From: DTQF01 sp038874185 | GTDB lineage: Archaea; Micrarchaeota; Micrarchaeia; CABMEP01 | NCBI GenBank assembly: GCA_038874185.1 | Contig: JAVZCX010000002.1 | Span: 1-45,524, forward strand | DNA length: 45,524 nt | Reading direction: 5' to 3' | Part shown: positions 25,817 through 34,853 of the stretch, piece by piece | Layout of the letters: each line of letters begins with the position of its first letter | How positions within the stretch are numbered: the stretch's first letter is position 1 | Notes under the pieces: generated by a model | Databases searched by the model: none | Told to the model about the DNA's origin: nothing | The model's input: the letters and a program-made list of their open reading frames with translations, nothing else | Made by a program: the position numbers and the translations under genes

Positions 25817-26980
25817 CTATTTTGTTGCTGATATTATCCTTATTACATCTCCATTATTTAGTACGTGGTCCTTTCCAATTCTTATTTTTTTCTTCACATC
25901 TATCGCATAAATAAAGTTTTTAGCAAGATCTGAATGTATTTTTCCTGCAAATTGAAGAGCTGTTGTCCCTTTTTTAACTAGTATCGCATCTGGGAGTACG
26001 TTACCGAAATTGTCTGTAAATTTGTGTTCATCGCTTACTGGATAAACAACTATCAGCCCTAGAAAATCGAAAACTGCCTTATCTATCACTTCCTGAACTC
26101 CTGTTCCGTTATTGGAATATATAATCTTCCTTATCTTTTCCAGGGCTTGTTTCTGTTGCTCATTTGCATTTATTATCTCAAAATCTTTTTCGCCAGGATT
26201 GTACTTTATGATGCTGTTTTTAGCTGCTTTTCTTAATGCAAGCTCCCCATCTGCGTAAGTTGGAATTATAATCCGATCTGGAAATCTTTCCTTCATTTTC
26301 ATATAGTTATCTTTAGCACCAGGTATGTCTATCTTGTTTGCTGCGATTACTACAGGCATTACTTCTTTCTTTATTTCTCTACAGAACTCCAAGATTTGAT
26401 TATCACTCCAATTTATCCGATCCAACGCAAGGTTGAGTTTTTTTGCGACTTTTTCTATCTCGGATTCCGATATATTCAGGCCAGTTAGTATCTCGTGGAC
26501 TGCTTTAATATCCCTTCCTTTGATTTTACTCCAGCCTCTCTTAAGAATGCTGTCTATCCAATAAATCAACTCTTCTTCAAGAAATACCACTTCTTCAGCA
26601 GGATCATAATTTTCAGTAGGGTTGCCTTCTGCATCTGTTTTTCCACTTGCATCAACTACTTGGATGAGAACGTCTGCAGACCTGACATCGTCTAAGAATC
26701 TGTTTCCGAGTCCTTTTCCTTCATGCGCGCCGGGCACCAGTCCTGCTATGTCCAAAAGATTTATTGGAACATATCTCTTGCCGTTTTCGCATTTGCCGTT
26801 TTTTGGATTGCAATGAACCCCCAGCTCTTTACAAGGGCAATCGACCTTAACGTAAGTTACGCCTTTGTTTGGATCTATTGTTGTAAAAGGGCGCGGACTT
26901 ATAGGTACGTCCACTATTGTTGCTGCAGAAAAGAAAGTCGACTTGCCGCTAGATGGTTTGCCGGTTATTCCTATTAACAT
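25817..26980 (-). CDS. Obg/YchF-type GTP-binding protein with TGS domain
   Basis: A 387-residue translation-associated GTPase. G1 is GKPSSGKST, the G2/G3 region has DIAGLVPGAHEGKGLGNRFLDDVRSADVLIQVVDASG, and G4 is AANKIDIPG. The CPCKELGVHCNPKNGKC segment near residue 50 has four Cys spaced as in archaeal orthologues. The last 70 residues form a TGS domain (ILVKKGTTALQFAGKIHSDL). The archaeal family (MJ1332-like) is universal and binds ribosomes in related cases. GGAGAT lies 4 nt before ATG 26980. The gene is alone, divergent from the DUF350 gene. Confidence 0.93.
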   Translation of the reverse strand: MLIGITGKPSSGKSTFFSAATIVDVPISPRPFTTIDPNKGVTYVKVDCPCKELGVHCNPKNGKCENGKRYVPINLLDIAGLVPGAHEGKGLGNRFLDDVRSADVLIQVVDASGKTDAEGNPTENYDPAEEVVFLEEELIYWIDSILKRGWSKIKGRDIKAVHEILTGLNISESEIEKVAKKLNLALDRINWSDNQILEFCREIKKEVMPVVIAANKIDIPGAKDNYMKMKERFPDRIIIPTYADGELALRKAAKNSIIKYNPGEKDFEIINANEQQKQALEKIRKIIYSNNGTGVQEVIDKAVFDFLGLIVVYPVSDEHKFTDNFGNVLPDAILVKKGTTALQFAGKIHSDLAKNFIYAIDVKKKIRIGKDHVLNNGDVIRIISATK

Positions 26981-27122
26981 TCTATCTCCTTTTAATCTTT
27001 TATAATATGCTGATTACGGTTACTGAAAAGAAATAAAAACATACTCTTACATATATTAGCAAAGATGTGTCTACATTTCCGTCAGATATATCTATGTAAT
27101 TAAATATAAAAATGGTGATGTA

Positions 27123-27650
27123 ATGGATCTTAGCTTTTCGATAATTGTGTTTCTTCTCCAGATATTTATAGGAATATTGTTCGCGATATTGTCTGTTTAC
27201 CTTGGGCTTAGATTCTATGACAAAATGACAAAAGGAATAGATGAAATAAAGGAATTAAAGAAAGGAAATGTCGCTGTAGCAATAATTCTTGCTGCTTTAA
27301 TTTTATCTATTGGTAACATTGTCCAGCAAGGGGTGGCCCAGTTCGACAACGTCCTTCTTCGTGGAGTTTCTATTCCTTTATTCATAATATCGTTTATAAT
27401 GGCAATGTTTCAACTGGCGGTTGTTGTTTTGATTGCAGTATTGTCAATATATGTTGCAATACGTGTCTTAGATTCCATGACTGTAGGTATAGATGAGTTG
27501 GCTGAAATAAAGAAAGGGAATATAGCGGTTGCAGTAATTGTGGCGGCAGTTATTTATCTTGTATCTGTTGTTGTTTCTGGAGCGATAGCAGATATAAATA
27601 ATCTTTCCATATTCAAACCAGAAATAGTGGCAAGCATGCTTGGTTTATAA
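27123..27650 (+). CDS. Tandem DUF350 membrane protein
   Basis: A 175-residue membrane protein made of two copies of a DUF350-like unit. Each has a hydrophobic helix, a short charged loop and another helix: KGIDEIKELKKGNVAVAIIL (about 38-57) and VGIDELAEIKKGNIAVAVIV (about 121-140). Four helices in total, with the charged IDE-x-KKGN loops repeated in each half, imply internal duplication. Function is unknown for the family. GGTGAT precedes the ATG at 27123. It is convergent with the pilin-like gene, 5 bp apart. Confidence 0.85.
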   Translation: MDLSFSIIVFLLQIFIGILFAILSVYLGLRFYDKMTKGIDEIKELKKGNVAVAIILAALILSIGNIVQQGVAQFDNVLLRGVSIPLFIISFIMAMFQLAVVVLIAVLSIYVAIRVLDSMTVGIDELAEIKKGNIAVAVIVAAVIYLVSVVVSGAIADINNLSIFKPEIVASMLGL

Positions 27651-27655
27651 AAGAA

Positions 27656-28099
27656 CTACGAATTAGAGATAATTATTTTTCCTTTTTTGGATTCTATTTT
27701 TATATTTCCGTTTTTGATAGTTATAATTCCTTGATCTATATCTACATTGCATTTAGAAACGAATGACTTATTTATGTTTGTAGAAGCTAATATCAATTCT
27801 CTACCATTTAAAGATAAATTTGTCTCTTCAGGAAAATTAAGAGAAAGAATGCGTTCATTTCCTTCACCGAGAATACATATTGAATTTATTGAATTTTCAA
27901 TATCGTCCAAATATTTTGAAAGAAGTATTTCATTTATATCCTTCTGAACTCTATCTTTCATTTTTAGAAAATTCACAAAAAACAAAGAAAGAATTGATAA
28001 AAAAATAGCAAAGATCAGTAAAAACTCTATTGAAAGCTGACCTTTTCTGCCTTTGATATAACTAAGTGCAAAAAGATAAATTCTGCAATCATCTGACAT
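27656..28099 (-). CDS. Class III signal peptide pilin-like protein 1
   Basis: A 147-residue secreted protein with a class III prepilin signal. The segment GRKGQLSIEFLLIFAIFLSI at about 17-36 is the archaeal prepilin-peptidase site (cleavage expected after RKG, before QLSIE) followed by a hydrophobic helix that forms the filament core. The exposed part (about 50-147) is beta-rich and unrecognised. It lies 12 bp downstream of the second pilin-like gene and would be cotranscribed. The signal peptide's basic region is long for this class (about 19 residues), so the start could be internal, but no better start codon is visible. Confidence 0.85.
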   Translation of the reverse strand: MSDDCRIYLFALSYIKGRKGQLSIEFLLIFAIFLSILSLFFVNFLKMKDRVQKDINEILLSKYLDDIENSINSICILGEGNERILSLNFPEETNLSLNGRELILASTNINKSFVSKCNVDIDQGIITIKNGNIKIESKKGKIIISNS

Positions 28100-28111
28100 G
28101 AGATCAGCAGT

Positions 28112-28354
28112 CTATAGTAGAAAATTGAACTCTAAATTAGTTTTTACATATGGGGCGGTTGTACCTGAAGATCCTTCTGTGGTTTTTTCTATCTGGCCAT
28201 AAATCTTCTCTGATGTATTCTGTATAGAACCAGATGCCTTTTCAGCAGATTCCCTCATTTTTGATGCAACTAAAAAAACCACTCCCAGCAGTATTGCAAG
28301 TATTATGATCAACTCTATTGAAAGCTGACCTTTTCTGCATTTGTGTTTTGCCAT
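28112..28354 (-). CDS. Class III signal peptide pilin-like protein 2
   Basis: An 80-residue protein. MAKHKCRKGQLSIELIII is a clean class III prepilin signal: basic stretch, RKG, QLSIE, then a helix of about 20 hydrophobic residues. The remaining 45 residues are Ser/Thr/Glu-rich (KASGSIQNTSEKIYGQIEKT) and resemble short archaeal pilin subunits with no globular head. It shares QLSIEL/F with its downstream neighbour and is the first gene of the pair; a TATA-like TTTAAAAAT is about 25 nt before the ATG. These may be substrates of the ATPase/platform at 14893-18043. Confidence 0.85.
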   Translation of the reverse strand: MAKHKCRKGQLSIELIIILAILLGVVFLVASKMRESAEKASGSIQNTSEKIYGQIEKTTEGSSGTTAPYVKTNLEFNFLL

Positions 28355-28374
28355 ATTGATATAATAGAAACATT

Positions 28375-28383
28375 ATTTTTAAA
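28375..28383 (-). promoter_or_regulatory. TATA box for the pilin-like pair
   Basis: The minus strand reads TTTAAAAAT here, centred about 25 nt before the ATG at 28354. This fits a leaderless start for the two-gene unit. Confidence 0.45.
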
Positions 28384-28443
28384 TCTTGCTTTAAAGCATA
28401 ATTGAATTAAAAAGAGTAAAAAGAAAGCTGTGATTGGAAGTTT

Positions 28444-30345
28444 TTATTTTAATCTTATTGAATCCAAATCCATTGGCGCCCTTGCTTCTATTCCTAGCGT
28501 TCTTGAGATTGTATTCGAGAAATCTTCGCACTTCTTCGGCTCTCCATGATCGATCAAAATTAAAGAAGGCTTTGGTTTCATTGTTTTTATGTAATTCATT
28601 AATTGCCTTCTGTCACTGTGGCCGCTGAATCCTTCTGCTGTTTCGACTCTTAATTTTACTTGGAATGTTTCCAGTCTTCCGTCTTCTCCTACAACTGCTA
28701 CTTCCTTGTCTCCTTTTTGAATCTTTCTTCCCAAAGAATAATTGGTGTTGAAACCTACGAATATGATTGCGTTCTTTGGATCTCCTGCTAATGCCTTGAA
28801 GTATTCTACAGAAGGTCCTCCAGTCATCATACCTGATGGAGCTAGAATCACGCAAGGCTCTCCTTCTATTATCTCCTGCCTGTTTCCTTTCACTACTTCA
28901 AATATTGGGGATTCAAACGGGCTCTTTCCACTCAATATCATCCTTTGCAGGCTGTCTTTAAGATATTCTGGATAAACTGTATGTATAGCTGAAGCTTCCA
29001 GAATCATGCCGTCTATATACACTTTAAAATTGGCTTTATCTGGATTTCTTCTTGCAAATTCTTCAAATACAAGCATAATATCTTGAGATCTTCCTACAGA
29101 GAATACAGGAATTAATACTTTGCCTCCTTTTGATATTGTTTCCGTCGCAATTCTTATCACTTTCTCCTCTGCTTGAGGCCTTGGGTGATGAAAATCGTCT
29201 TTTCCACCGTATGTGCTTTCTAAAATTAAGGTTTCCACCCTTGGAAACATGTTGACTGCTGGATTAAGGAGCTTGGTATGACTGAATTTCAAATCTCCAC
29301 TATAAACTAAATTGTGCAAACCGTCGCTTATATGCAGGTGCACTATTGAGCTTCCTAATATATGGCCTGAGTTATGCAATGTAAGCTTTATTTCTGGGCT
29401 GATGTCTGTCACTTCTCCGAAATCTCTTGTTATGCAATGCAGAAGCGCCTTTCTTACATCCTTTTCTTCATAAAGTGGAGTTAATCCTTGTTTCTTCATG
29501 ACTTTGATATAGTCGAATGTTAATAAGGCCATTAGGTCCCTACTTGGAGGTGTGCAGTACACCGGACCTTCATATCCCATTGCAAAAAAGTAAGGTATGA
29601 ATCCGCAATGATCTAAATGACTATGGGAGAGAACTAGTGCGTTTATCTCATCGAATGGTATGTTCAATGTAGACACGTAGGGATAGAAGTCTTTAGCTGT
29701 ATCTGTCGCCTCAAATTTCAATCCTGAATCTAATATTATCTTATCGTTTGATGTCTCTAAGAATATGCACGACCTTCCTACTTCTTTGAAGCCACCTAAA
29801 GCTGTTATTTTAATCCATGATGTTTTTTCTACATTTGAAAATATTCTTTTTCCTGTCTTCAAAAGGAATTTCTTCCTTGTTTCTGCTTCTTTTAGCATTG
29901 TTGATCTTATGCTTTTTACTACTTCTGAAGGAAGCGTTGGAGTTCTTAAAACCTTTGGAGCCCAACCTGTTGATTTTATTATATCTTTTAAAGTTGAACC
30001 TCCTTTACCTATGACAAGACCTGGTTTGTATGCTTCAATCCATACTTCATGGAACTCTGGTGAAAAGCGTATTTCATTCACCCCTGCCTCTGGTTGTATC
30101 AATTTTGTAATTGCATCTTTCGCTTCTTCTGGCTTCATTAAAAGAGAAGGTGATGCTCTGATTATTACTTTTTTCTTTAGAGCGTTCGCTATATCTTTAA
30201 CTGGGTTGTCAAAAGCATAGAACTTTTCTATATTATCTATATATAGAATTATATCTGGTCCTTCTGCTTCTATTTTTGATATCGAACAACCAGTCGGAAT
30301 GAATTGCTCTATTTTTTTTGATATATCTGAAAGTAAGTTCTGCAT
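28444..30345 (-). CDS. fttA: aCPSF1/FttA beta-CASP ribonuclease
   Basis: A 633-residue archaeal CPSF-like endo/exonuclease that ends transcripts with the RNA polymerase. Two N-terminal KH domains (about 1-160; KPGLVIGKGGSTLKDIIKSTG has the KH GxxG) precede a metallo-beta-lactamase domain with LSHSHLDHCGFIP (HxHxDH) and later ISPEIKLTLHNSGHILGSS. The beta-CASP insert and the C-terminal HSDRRQL motif follow. The family acts as the general archaeal termination factor, consistent with the T-rich tails seen after many genes here. It lies 41 bp downstream of the proteasome gene on the same strand. Confidence 0.95.
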   Translation of the reverse strand: MQNLLSDISKKIEQFIPTGCSISKIEAEGPDIILYIDNIEKFYAFDNPVKDIANALKKKVIIRASPSLLMKPEEAKDAITKLIQPEAGVNEIRFSPEFHEVWIEAYKPGLVIGKGGSTLKDIIKSTGWAPKVLRTPTLPSEVVKSIRSTMLKEAETRKKFLLKTGKRIFSNVEKTSWIKITALGGFKEVGRSCIFLETSNDKIILDSGLKFEATDTAKDFYPYVSTLNIPFDEINALVLSHSHLDHCGFIPYFFAMGYEGPVYCTPPSRDLMALLTFDYIKVMKKQGLTPLYEEKDVRKALLHCITRDFGEVTDISPEIKLTLHNSGHILGSSIVHLHISDGLHNLVYSGDLKFSHTKLLNPAVNMFPRVETLILESTYGGKDDFHHPRPQAEEKVIRIATETISKGGKVLIPVFSVGRSQDIMLVFEEFARRNPDKANFKVYIDGMILEASAIHTVYPEYLKDSLQRMILSGKSPFESPIFEVVKGNRQEIIEGEPCVILAPSGMMTGGPSVEYFKALAGDPKNAIIFVGFNTNYSLGRKIQKGDKEVAVVGEDGRLETFQVKLRVETAEGFSGHSDRRQLMNYIKTMKPKPSLILIDHGEPKKCEDFSNTISRTLGIEARAPMDLDSIRLK

Positions 30346-30386
30346 CTTTCACACTTTAAAAAGTTTAGATAATAGAATAAAATATA

Positions 30387-31040
30387 TTATTGTTTCTTCT
30401 TTTTCTCCCTTGATTTCTCTAATATTTTTTCTACTTCTTCAGGCTTGTATTTTCTTATTCCTTCCTTAGTTATTGCTACAATATCTATGCCGCCCCCAGA
30501 AGCAGTGTCTCTTTTCTTGGCTGCATTTATCGCTCTTGCTACTATTGGTATTGCTTCATTTATTGTTGTCTTTTCATAAATGTCATCCAATACTGCCTGT
30601 GCTGAAAACCATCCGCTTCCACCGTATGCTGTATGGTCTTTTACTGGCGTTATTGATCCGGAAGGGTCAAGCGTATATAATTTTGGTGTTCCGTCTTTGT
30701 CAACACCACCTATTATTATTGCCACGTAGAACGGCATGAACTTGTATTGGTATAAGAGATTTTGTAGAAATGACACTGCTGCATCTACAGATATCGGCCT
30801 TCCTTCCCTTATCCTGAAAAGCCTGAATTCAACAGATAGAATCCTATCCAATGCCTCAAGATCTCCTGCCAGTCCGGCTGCAGCAAATGCAATATGTTTT
30901 TCCGGTGTTCTTACCTTTTCTATGTCTTCAGATATTACAACCATTCCACCAGCTGTAACTCTTTTTTCTGCTGCAATTATTATCCCATCAGTGCATACCA
31001 AACCTACTGTGGTTGTGCCTGTTTTGATATTAGTGTCCAA
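30387..31040 (-). CDS. psmB: Proteasome beta subunit
   Basis: Catalytic subunit of the 20S proteasome, 217 residues. The propeptide is only eight residues (MDTNIKTG) and is cut before Thr9 of TTTVG. Active-site residues are Thr9, the Lys in AAEKRVTAGG, and the Asp/Ser pair in RDTASGGGIDI. The S1/S3 region and GGSGWF are as in other archaea. The start is TTG at 31040; GGTGAT lies 4 nt upstream and no ATG is nearby. It is 41 bp upstream of aCPSF1. The C-terminal Lys-rich tail (EKKKKQ) is unusual but harmless in appearance. Confidence 0.95.
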   Translation of the reverse strand: MDTNIKTGTTTVGLVCTDGIIIAAEKRVTAGGMVVISEDIEKVRTPEKHIAFAAAGLAGDLEALDRILSVEFRLFRIREGRPISVDAAVSFLQNLLYQYKFMPFYVAIIIGGVDKDGTPKLYTLDPSGSITPVKDHTAYGGSGWFSAQAVLDDIYEKTTINEAIPIVARAINAAKKRDTASGGGIDIVAITKEGIRKYKPEEVEKILEKSREKKKKQ

Positions 31041-31167
31041 TTGATCACCAAAAGATAGTCTAAAATTAAAAAATCTAGTCGCCTTAATTAAATTAGCTTA
31101 TAATAATATAAACAGTAGTATATATAAATTTAACGTTGAGAAAGAATTGAAAAGAAAAAGTGAGAAG

Positions 31168-31488
31168 ATGAAAAAAATAATGTTGAGGCGATATAAAATT
31201 TTGAAGACTAACGCGGAAAAAACCAAAGGGTTAATGTTTTTAGACAAGGTTGAAGAAAGATTAGTTTTTATATTCAAAAATGACATTGATTCTCCTTTCC
31301 ACTCTTTCTTTTGTCCTGAATTTGATATTATTTTCTTAAATGAAAAAATGAGGGTTAATGAATATCAGGAAGTAAGAACTTGGAGATTTATTAAACCGAA
31401 AAAGAAGTATAAATATGTTTTAGAGGCAGAGCCGGGTTTTATAAGAAAAAATAAGATAAATATTGGGGACTTGGTAATTCTTGATTAA
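31168..31488 (+). CDS. DUF192 family protein
   Basis: A 106-residue protein with the DUF192 pattern: FHSFFCPEFDIIFLNEKMRV, then YKYVLEAEPGFIRKN and INIGDLVIL at the end. Family proteins are small beta-rich domains of unknown function. The ATG at 31168 follows GTGAG; an in-frame TTG at 31147 would add seven basic residues but has no Shine-Dalgarno. Its stop overlaps the stop of the response-regulator gene on the other strand by 4 bp. Confidence 0.8.
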   Translation: MKKIMLRRYKILKTNAEKTKGLMFLDKVEERLVFIFKNDIDSPFHSFFCPEFDIIFLNEKMRVNEYQEVRTWRFIKPKKKYKYVLEAEPGFIRKNKINIGDLVILD

Positions 31489-32696
31489 CGTTTTCCTTCT
31501 TTTCCTGCGGTTATTCTTAAAGTTCCCCCAACCTCTTTAATTGTAACATCTACATTTTTAGAATTCTCGAAGCAAGTGCGGATCTGATCTAATGAATAGT
31601 TCCTGATTGCAGCGATGTTTGCTTGTATCGCCTCTTCAGAGTTGTCTTTTATTATGTTCTCTTCGAATTGCTTTCTAAATGCATCTATATTTATTTCATA
31701 GTAAGCCAACCTGATCGGATGTTCCTCTTCCAGCTTTCTTCCACTTTCTAACTTCTGGTATAGGGATTTTGATAATTGTTTTTGTTTTATAAATTGATTT
31801 ACCCTTCTGAATTCTGCTTCCAGTTCTGAAAGTAGGTTGTATATTGAGTCGCTTTCAGAAACGAATATGAATGAAGAATCACCTAAATAAGACAAAAATA
31901 TTTTTTCATTGAAATCGCTTATCTTATCCTGCGCCATTTGAGAAATTAACCTTATCAGCTTCATCTTTCCTTTTTCTCCATGAAGTTCTTCGTATTGATC
32001 TATTCCTTCGATTTCTAATTTTATGAATTTGCTGTTCTCTTCTTTGAGATACATTTTGATGTTCTTAACTAAACGTTCTACATCAGGCAAATCAACCAAT
32101 GGATCAAAGAGTTCTCCGCTTTTGTTTAGGAATATGTTGACTAAAGCGCGAAGTTCCATTGGGTCGAATGGTTTCTTGATATAGTAGTCTGCGCCGTATT
32201 GAATACCGAAGAAGCGATTTACTGTCGCATCCGCAGCTGAGACTATCACAATTATAATGTTTTTTGTTTCTGGATTGGATTTTATTTTTTTGCATATCTC
32301 CAATCCATCAGTACCTGGAAGCATTAAATCAAGTATAAGTAGATCGGGTTTGAATATGTTTATTTCTGTTAATCCTTCGTTACCGTCATAAGCTGATTTT
32401 ATTTCATATTTTTCTCCTTCTAATGTAAGGCGAATTAAGTTGTTTATGTCTTTGTCATCTTCAATAATTAAGATTTTTTTTGGTTTCTGTGACTCGAGCA
32501 CGTACCAGAAGTCAAATTGCCCTATGTTCCTTGCTTCTAGTTTTTCTTTTGCTTTTAATCTTACTAATGCGCCTTTTACTTCTTCTGGTGTTACATTTGA
32601 AAATTCTTTAATAATTTCGTTTGTTTCCATAGCTTTGTCTCTAGCTCTAAGAAATGAAAGTATATCTTGTTCCAACCTCAAATCGTCTATCTCCAT
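31485..32696 (-). CDS. Response regulator with winged helix and degenerate GGDEF-like domain
   Basis: A 403-residue regulator. Residues 5-68 look like a winged helix (HTH at about 15-48). The receiver domain (about 73-190) has the acidic pair in IIEDDKD, phospho-acceptor Asp123 in LILDLMLPGTDG, and Lys in YYIKKPFDP. Residues 210-310 resemble a GGDEF fold, but the active loop reads LGDSSF instead of GGDEF, so cyclase activity is unlikely. The C-terminal part is unrecognised. It is divergent from the histidine kinase gene with 58 bp between starts; their putative TATA boxes almost touch, which supports a two-component pair. It is leaderless by TATA spacing. Confidence 0.85.
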   Translation of the reverse strand: MEIDDLRLEQDILSFLRARDKAMETNEIIKEFSNVTPEEVKGALVRLKAKEKLEARNIGQFDFWYVLESQKPKKILIIEDDKDINNLIRLTLEGEKYEIKSAYDGNEGLTEINIFKPDLLILDLMLPGTDGLEICKKIKSNPETKNIIIVIVSAADATVNRFFGIQYGADYYIKKPFDPMELRALVNIFLNKSGELFDPLVDLPDVERLVKNIKMYLKEENSKFIKLEIEGIDQYEELHGEKGKMKLIRLISQMAQDKISDFNEKIFLSYLGDSSFIFVSESDSIYNLLSELEAEFRRVNQFIKQKQLSKSLYQKLESGRKLEEEHPIRLAYYEINIDAFRKQFEENIIKDNSEEAIQANIAAIRNYSLDQIRTCFENSKNVDVTIKEVGGTLRITAGKEGKR

Positions 32697-32717
32697 GTTA
32701 TCTAATATATATCTTAG

Positions 32718-32736
32718 TATAAAAGAATTAAAAACT
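32718..32736. promoter_or_regulatory. Back-to-back TATA boxes of response regulator and kinase
   Basis: GTATAAAA (32718-32725; TTTTATAC on the minus strand) is centred about 25 nt before the minus-strand ATG at 32696. AATTAAAAA (32727-32735) is about 24-25 nt before the plus-strand ATG at 32755. The two promoters overlap, so one regulator binding here could affect both genes. Confidence 0.45.
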
Positions 32737-32754
32737 TATTATTAAAATTATATT

Positions 32755-34680
32755 ATGGCAGATGAAATTGAACGTAAAGAGGTACAAACAAAAATATTTG
32801 AAATAGCTAATGATAATAACGAAACTATTCAACAAAAAAGCGAATCTAACCTCCAGAATAAGAAAAATGCCAAGAATCTCCATCTTTTCAATGATTCATT
32901 TTATTTATTATTTAAAAATCTAGATTGCCCGGCAGTCATTGTTGATGAAAAGAAAAATGTATTGTTTATAAATGATAGATTTACAGATGTTACAAAAATT
33001 CAATTTGATGAGATAAGCGGAAAAAGGTTAACTAGTTTGATTAAAAATAATTTCTTGGTCTTGAAAAATGAAAAGATTGAAGTGGAAACCAAAGAATTGA
33101 ATTTAGGTCTTACAACGCTTGTTTTAATTAAAGATATATCTAAAGAAAAAGAGATTGAAAATTTAGAGAGAAAACTTAAGATATTGGAGAATATAGACGA
33201 AATTGTAATAGAAATCAAAAGGAATGGTAAGATTGTTTCTTTTAATTCACAGGCTAAGTTAGTAATGCCTAATATAAGTGAAAATAGTAATATTAAAGAC
33301 TTTATAAAAATAAATAAATTTACTAATAAGATTAATGATTTATCAAATGAAAAGAATGTTGTTGAAAGTGAAGGTTTTTTAGTTGGTGAAAATTCAATTC
33401 CTTTTTTTGTCAAGATATTCCAATCTGATCAAAATTTGATTGTTGTTTTGAAGAATAAAAGCGAGCATGTAAAATTAAATGAAGAAATACGTGTTGTAAG
33501 GGAGCAGTATGAACAGTTAGTAAACAACACCACAGATATAATATGTATTATAGATAAAACTGGAAAGTTTAAATTTGTAAATAAACAGTTTGAAAAACAA
33601 TTAGGTTACAAAGAACCATATCCATCTATATTTGAAATAATACATCCAGAGGATATGCCTGAATTTGTCAGAACTATAACTGAATCTGAAAAACAAAAGA
33701 AAGGATTCCAAGACAAGGAATTTAGAATATATAATAATAAAAAGAAAATGTTCTACTTTTCAGTTAGTGCGTTGCCTTTAGTCCATGAAAAATTATTTGT
33801 TGAATATAGCATGACTCTACGAAATATTACTGAAAAGAAAAAGAGCGAGGATGAAACCATAAAAGAAAGAGAGAGATTGAAGGAAGATTATAAGCGTCTT
33901 TCTGAAATTAATAAAATGAAAACTGAATTCGTAAGCATGGTTTCGCATGACCTTAAAACACCACTTACAAACATACAAGGTTATGCTTCGTTGCTTAGAA
34001 ATAAAATATTAGGGCCGAATACACCTAAACAACAAGAAGCTGCCGAAATAATAGACAAAGAATCCAAGCGTCTTGCTAAACTTATAAATGATTTACTAGA
34101 TCTTTCGAAATTAGATGCGGGTGCTATTACATTATATAAGAAACCGTTTAAATTAAAGGATTTAGAAGATAAATGCTCTTTAAGGAATCTTGCAGAAAGG
34201 AAAGGTTTGACTTTGATATGGAATACACCTGACAGTTTAGGTGAAGTTTACGGTGATCCTGAAAGGATAGCGCAAGTGTTGACAAATCTCGTCAATAATG
34301 CAATTAAATTCACAGATAAAGGATCTGTAACAATAAATGCATTCGAAAAAGACAAAAAATGGATTCAAGTAGATGTTATTGATACTGGACCTGGCATACC
34401 TAAAAAAGAGCAGCAGGCTATATTTGAAAGATTTCAAAGAAGCAGTGTTTCGAAATTGTATAAAAAAGAGGGAAGTGGTTTGGGTCTTGCAATTGCTAAA
34501 GAAATAATGAAATTACATGATAGTGATATTTTTGTTAATTCAGAGGTAGGTAAAGGGAGTATTTTTAGTATTCTTTTACCGAAAGCAAAAAATAAAACAG
34601 AAAATGAAAATGTAAATGATTATATTGAAAAATTATCTATAAACACAGAAGACGTTAAGAAAGAGAATGAAAATAAATAA
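32755..34680 (+). CDS. PAS-domain sensor histidine kinase
   Basis: A 641-residue kinase without membrane helices, so a cytoplasmic sensor. Three PAS-like domains are at about 45-120, 140-240 and 250-360. The HisKA dimerisation domain has VSMVSHDLKTPLTNIQGYA (His398). The HATPase_c domain has LTNLVNNAIKF (N box), DTGPGIPKK (G1) and GSGLGLAIAKEIM (G2). The short acidic C-terminal tail is unstructured. It is divergent from the response regulator gene and probably phosphorylates Asp123 of that protein. The stimulus is unknown; no cofactor-binding Cys/His is obvious in the PAS domains. Confidence 0.92.
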   Translation: MADEIERKEVQTKIFEIANDNNETIQQKSESNLQNKKNAKNLHLFNDSFYLLFKNLDCPAVIVDEKKNVLFINDRFTDVTKIQFDEISGKRLTSLIKNNFLVLKNEKIEVETKELNLGLTTLVLIKDISKEKEIENLERKLKILENIDEIVIEIKRNGKIVSFNSQAKLVMPNISENSNIKDFIKINKFTNKINDLSNEKNVVESEGFLVGENSIPFFVKIFQSDQNLIVVLKNKSEHVKLNEEIRVVREQYEQLVNNTTDIICIIDKTGKFKFVNKQFEKQLGYKEPYPSIFEIIHPEDMPEFVRTITESEKQKKGFQDKEFRIYNNKKKMFYFSVSALPLVHEKLFVEYSMTLRNITEKKKSEDETIKERERLKEDYKRLSEINKMKTEFVSMVSHDLKTPLTNIQGYASLLRNKILGPNTPKQQEAAEIIDKESKRLAKLINDLLDLSKLDAGAITLYKKPFKLKDLEDKCSLRNLAERKGLTLIWNTPDSLGEVYGDPERIAQVLTNLVNNAIKFTDKGSVTINAFEKDKKWIQVDVIDTGPGIPKKEQQAIFERFQRSSVSKLYKKEGSGLGLAIAKEIMKLHDSDIFVNSEVGKGSIFSILLPKAKNKTENENVNDYIEKLSINTEDVKKENENK

Positions 34681-34790
34681 TAATCTAGATTAATAAAAAT
34701 AAGAATTTCGATCTTATATCCTTAATTAAATCTGATTTTTAAGTAATTCTTTATTTTCCCTCCTAATTTAATTCAACATTCATTATATAA

Positions 34791-34800
34791 GGGGGAGGGG
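34791..34800 (+). promoter_or_regulatory. G-rich element upstream of orphan ORF
   Basis: GGGGGAGGGG is a conspicuous G tract in a very AT-rich region. A partner CCCTCC lies about 30 nt upstream and could pair with it, and an inverse tract (CCCCCCTC, 35134-35141) lies after the ORF. Function unknown. Confidence 0.3.
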
Positions 34801-34821
34801 TTAATTCCACTAATATAGATA

Positions 34822-34830
34822 AATATATAA
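34822..34830 (+). promoter_or_regulatory. TATA box for orphan ORF
   Basis: AATATATAA is centred about 27 nt before the ATG at 34854. This supports a leaderless transcript for the 85-residue ORF. Confidence 0.4.
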
Positions 34831-34853
34831 GTTTTTGTAACTATAATTACAAT

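Noticed and set aside
34237..34437. Antisense ORFs over the kinase and other long genes
   Set aside because: They are shadows of the real coding strand without start signals.
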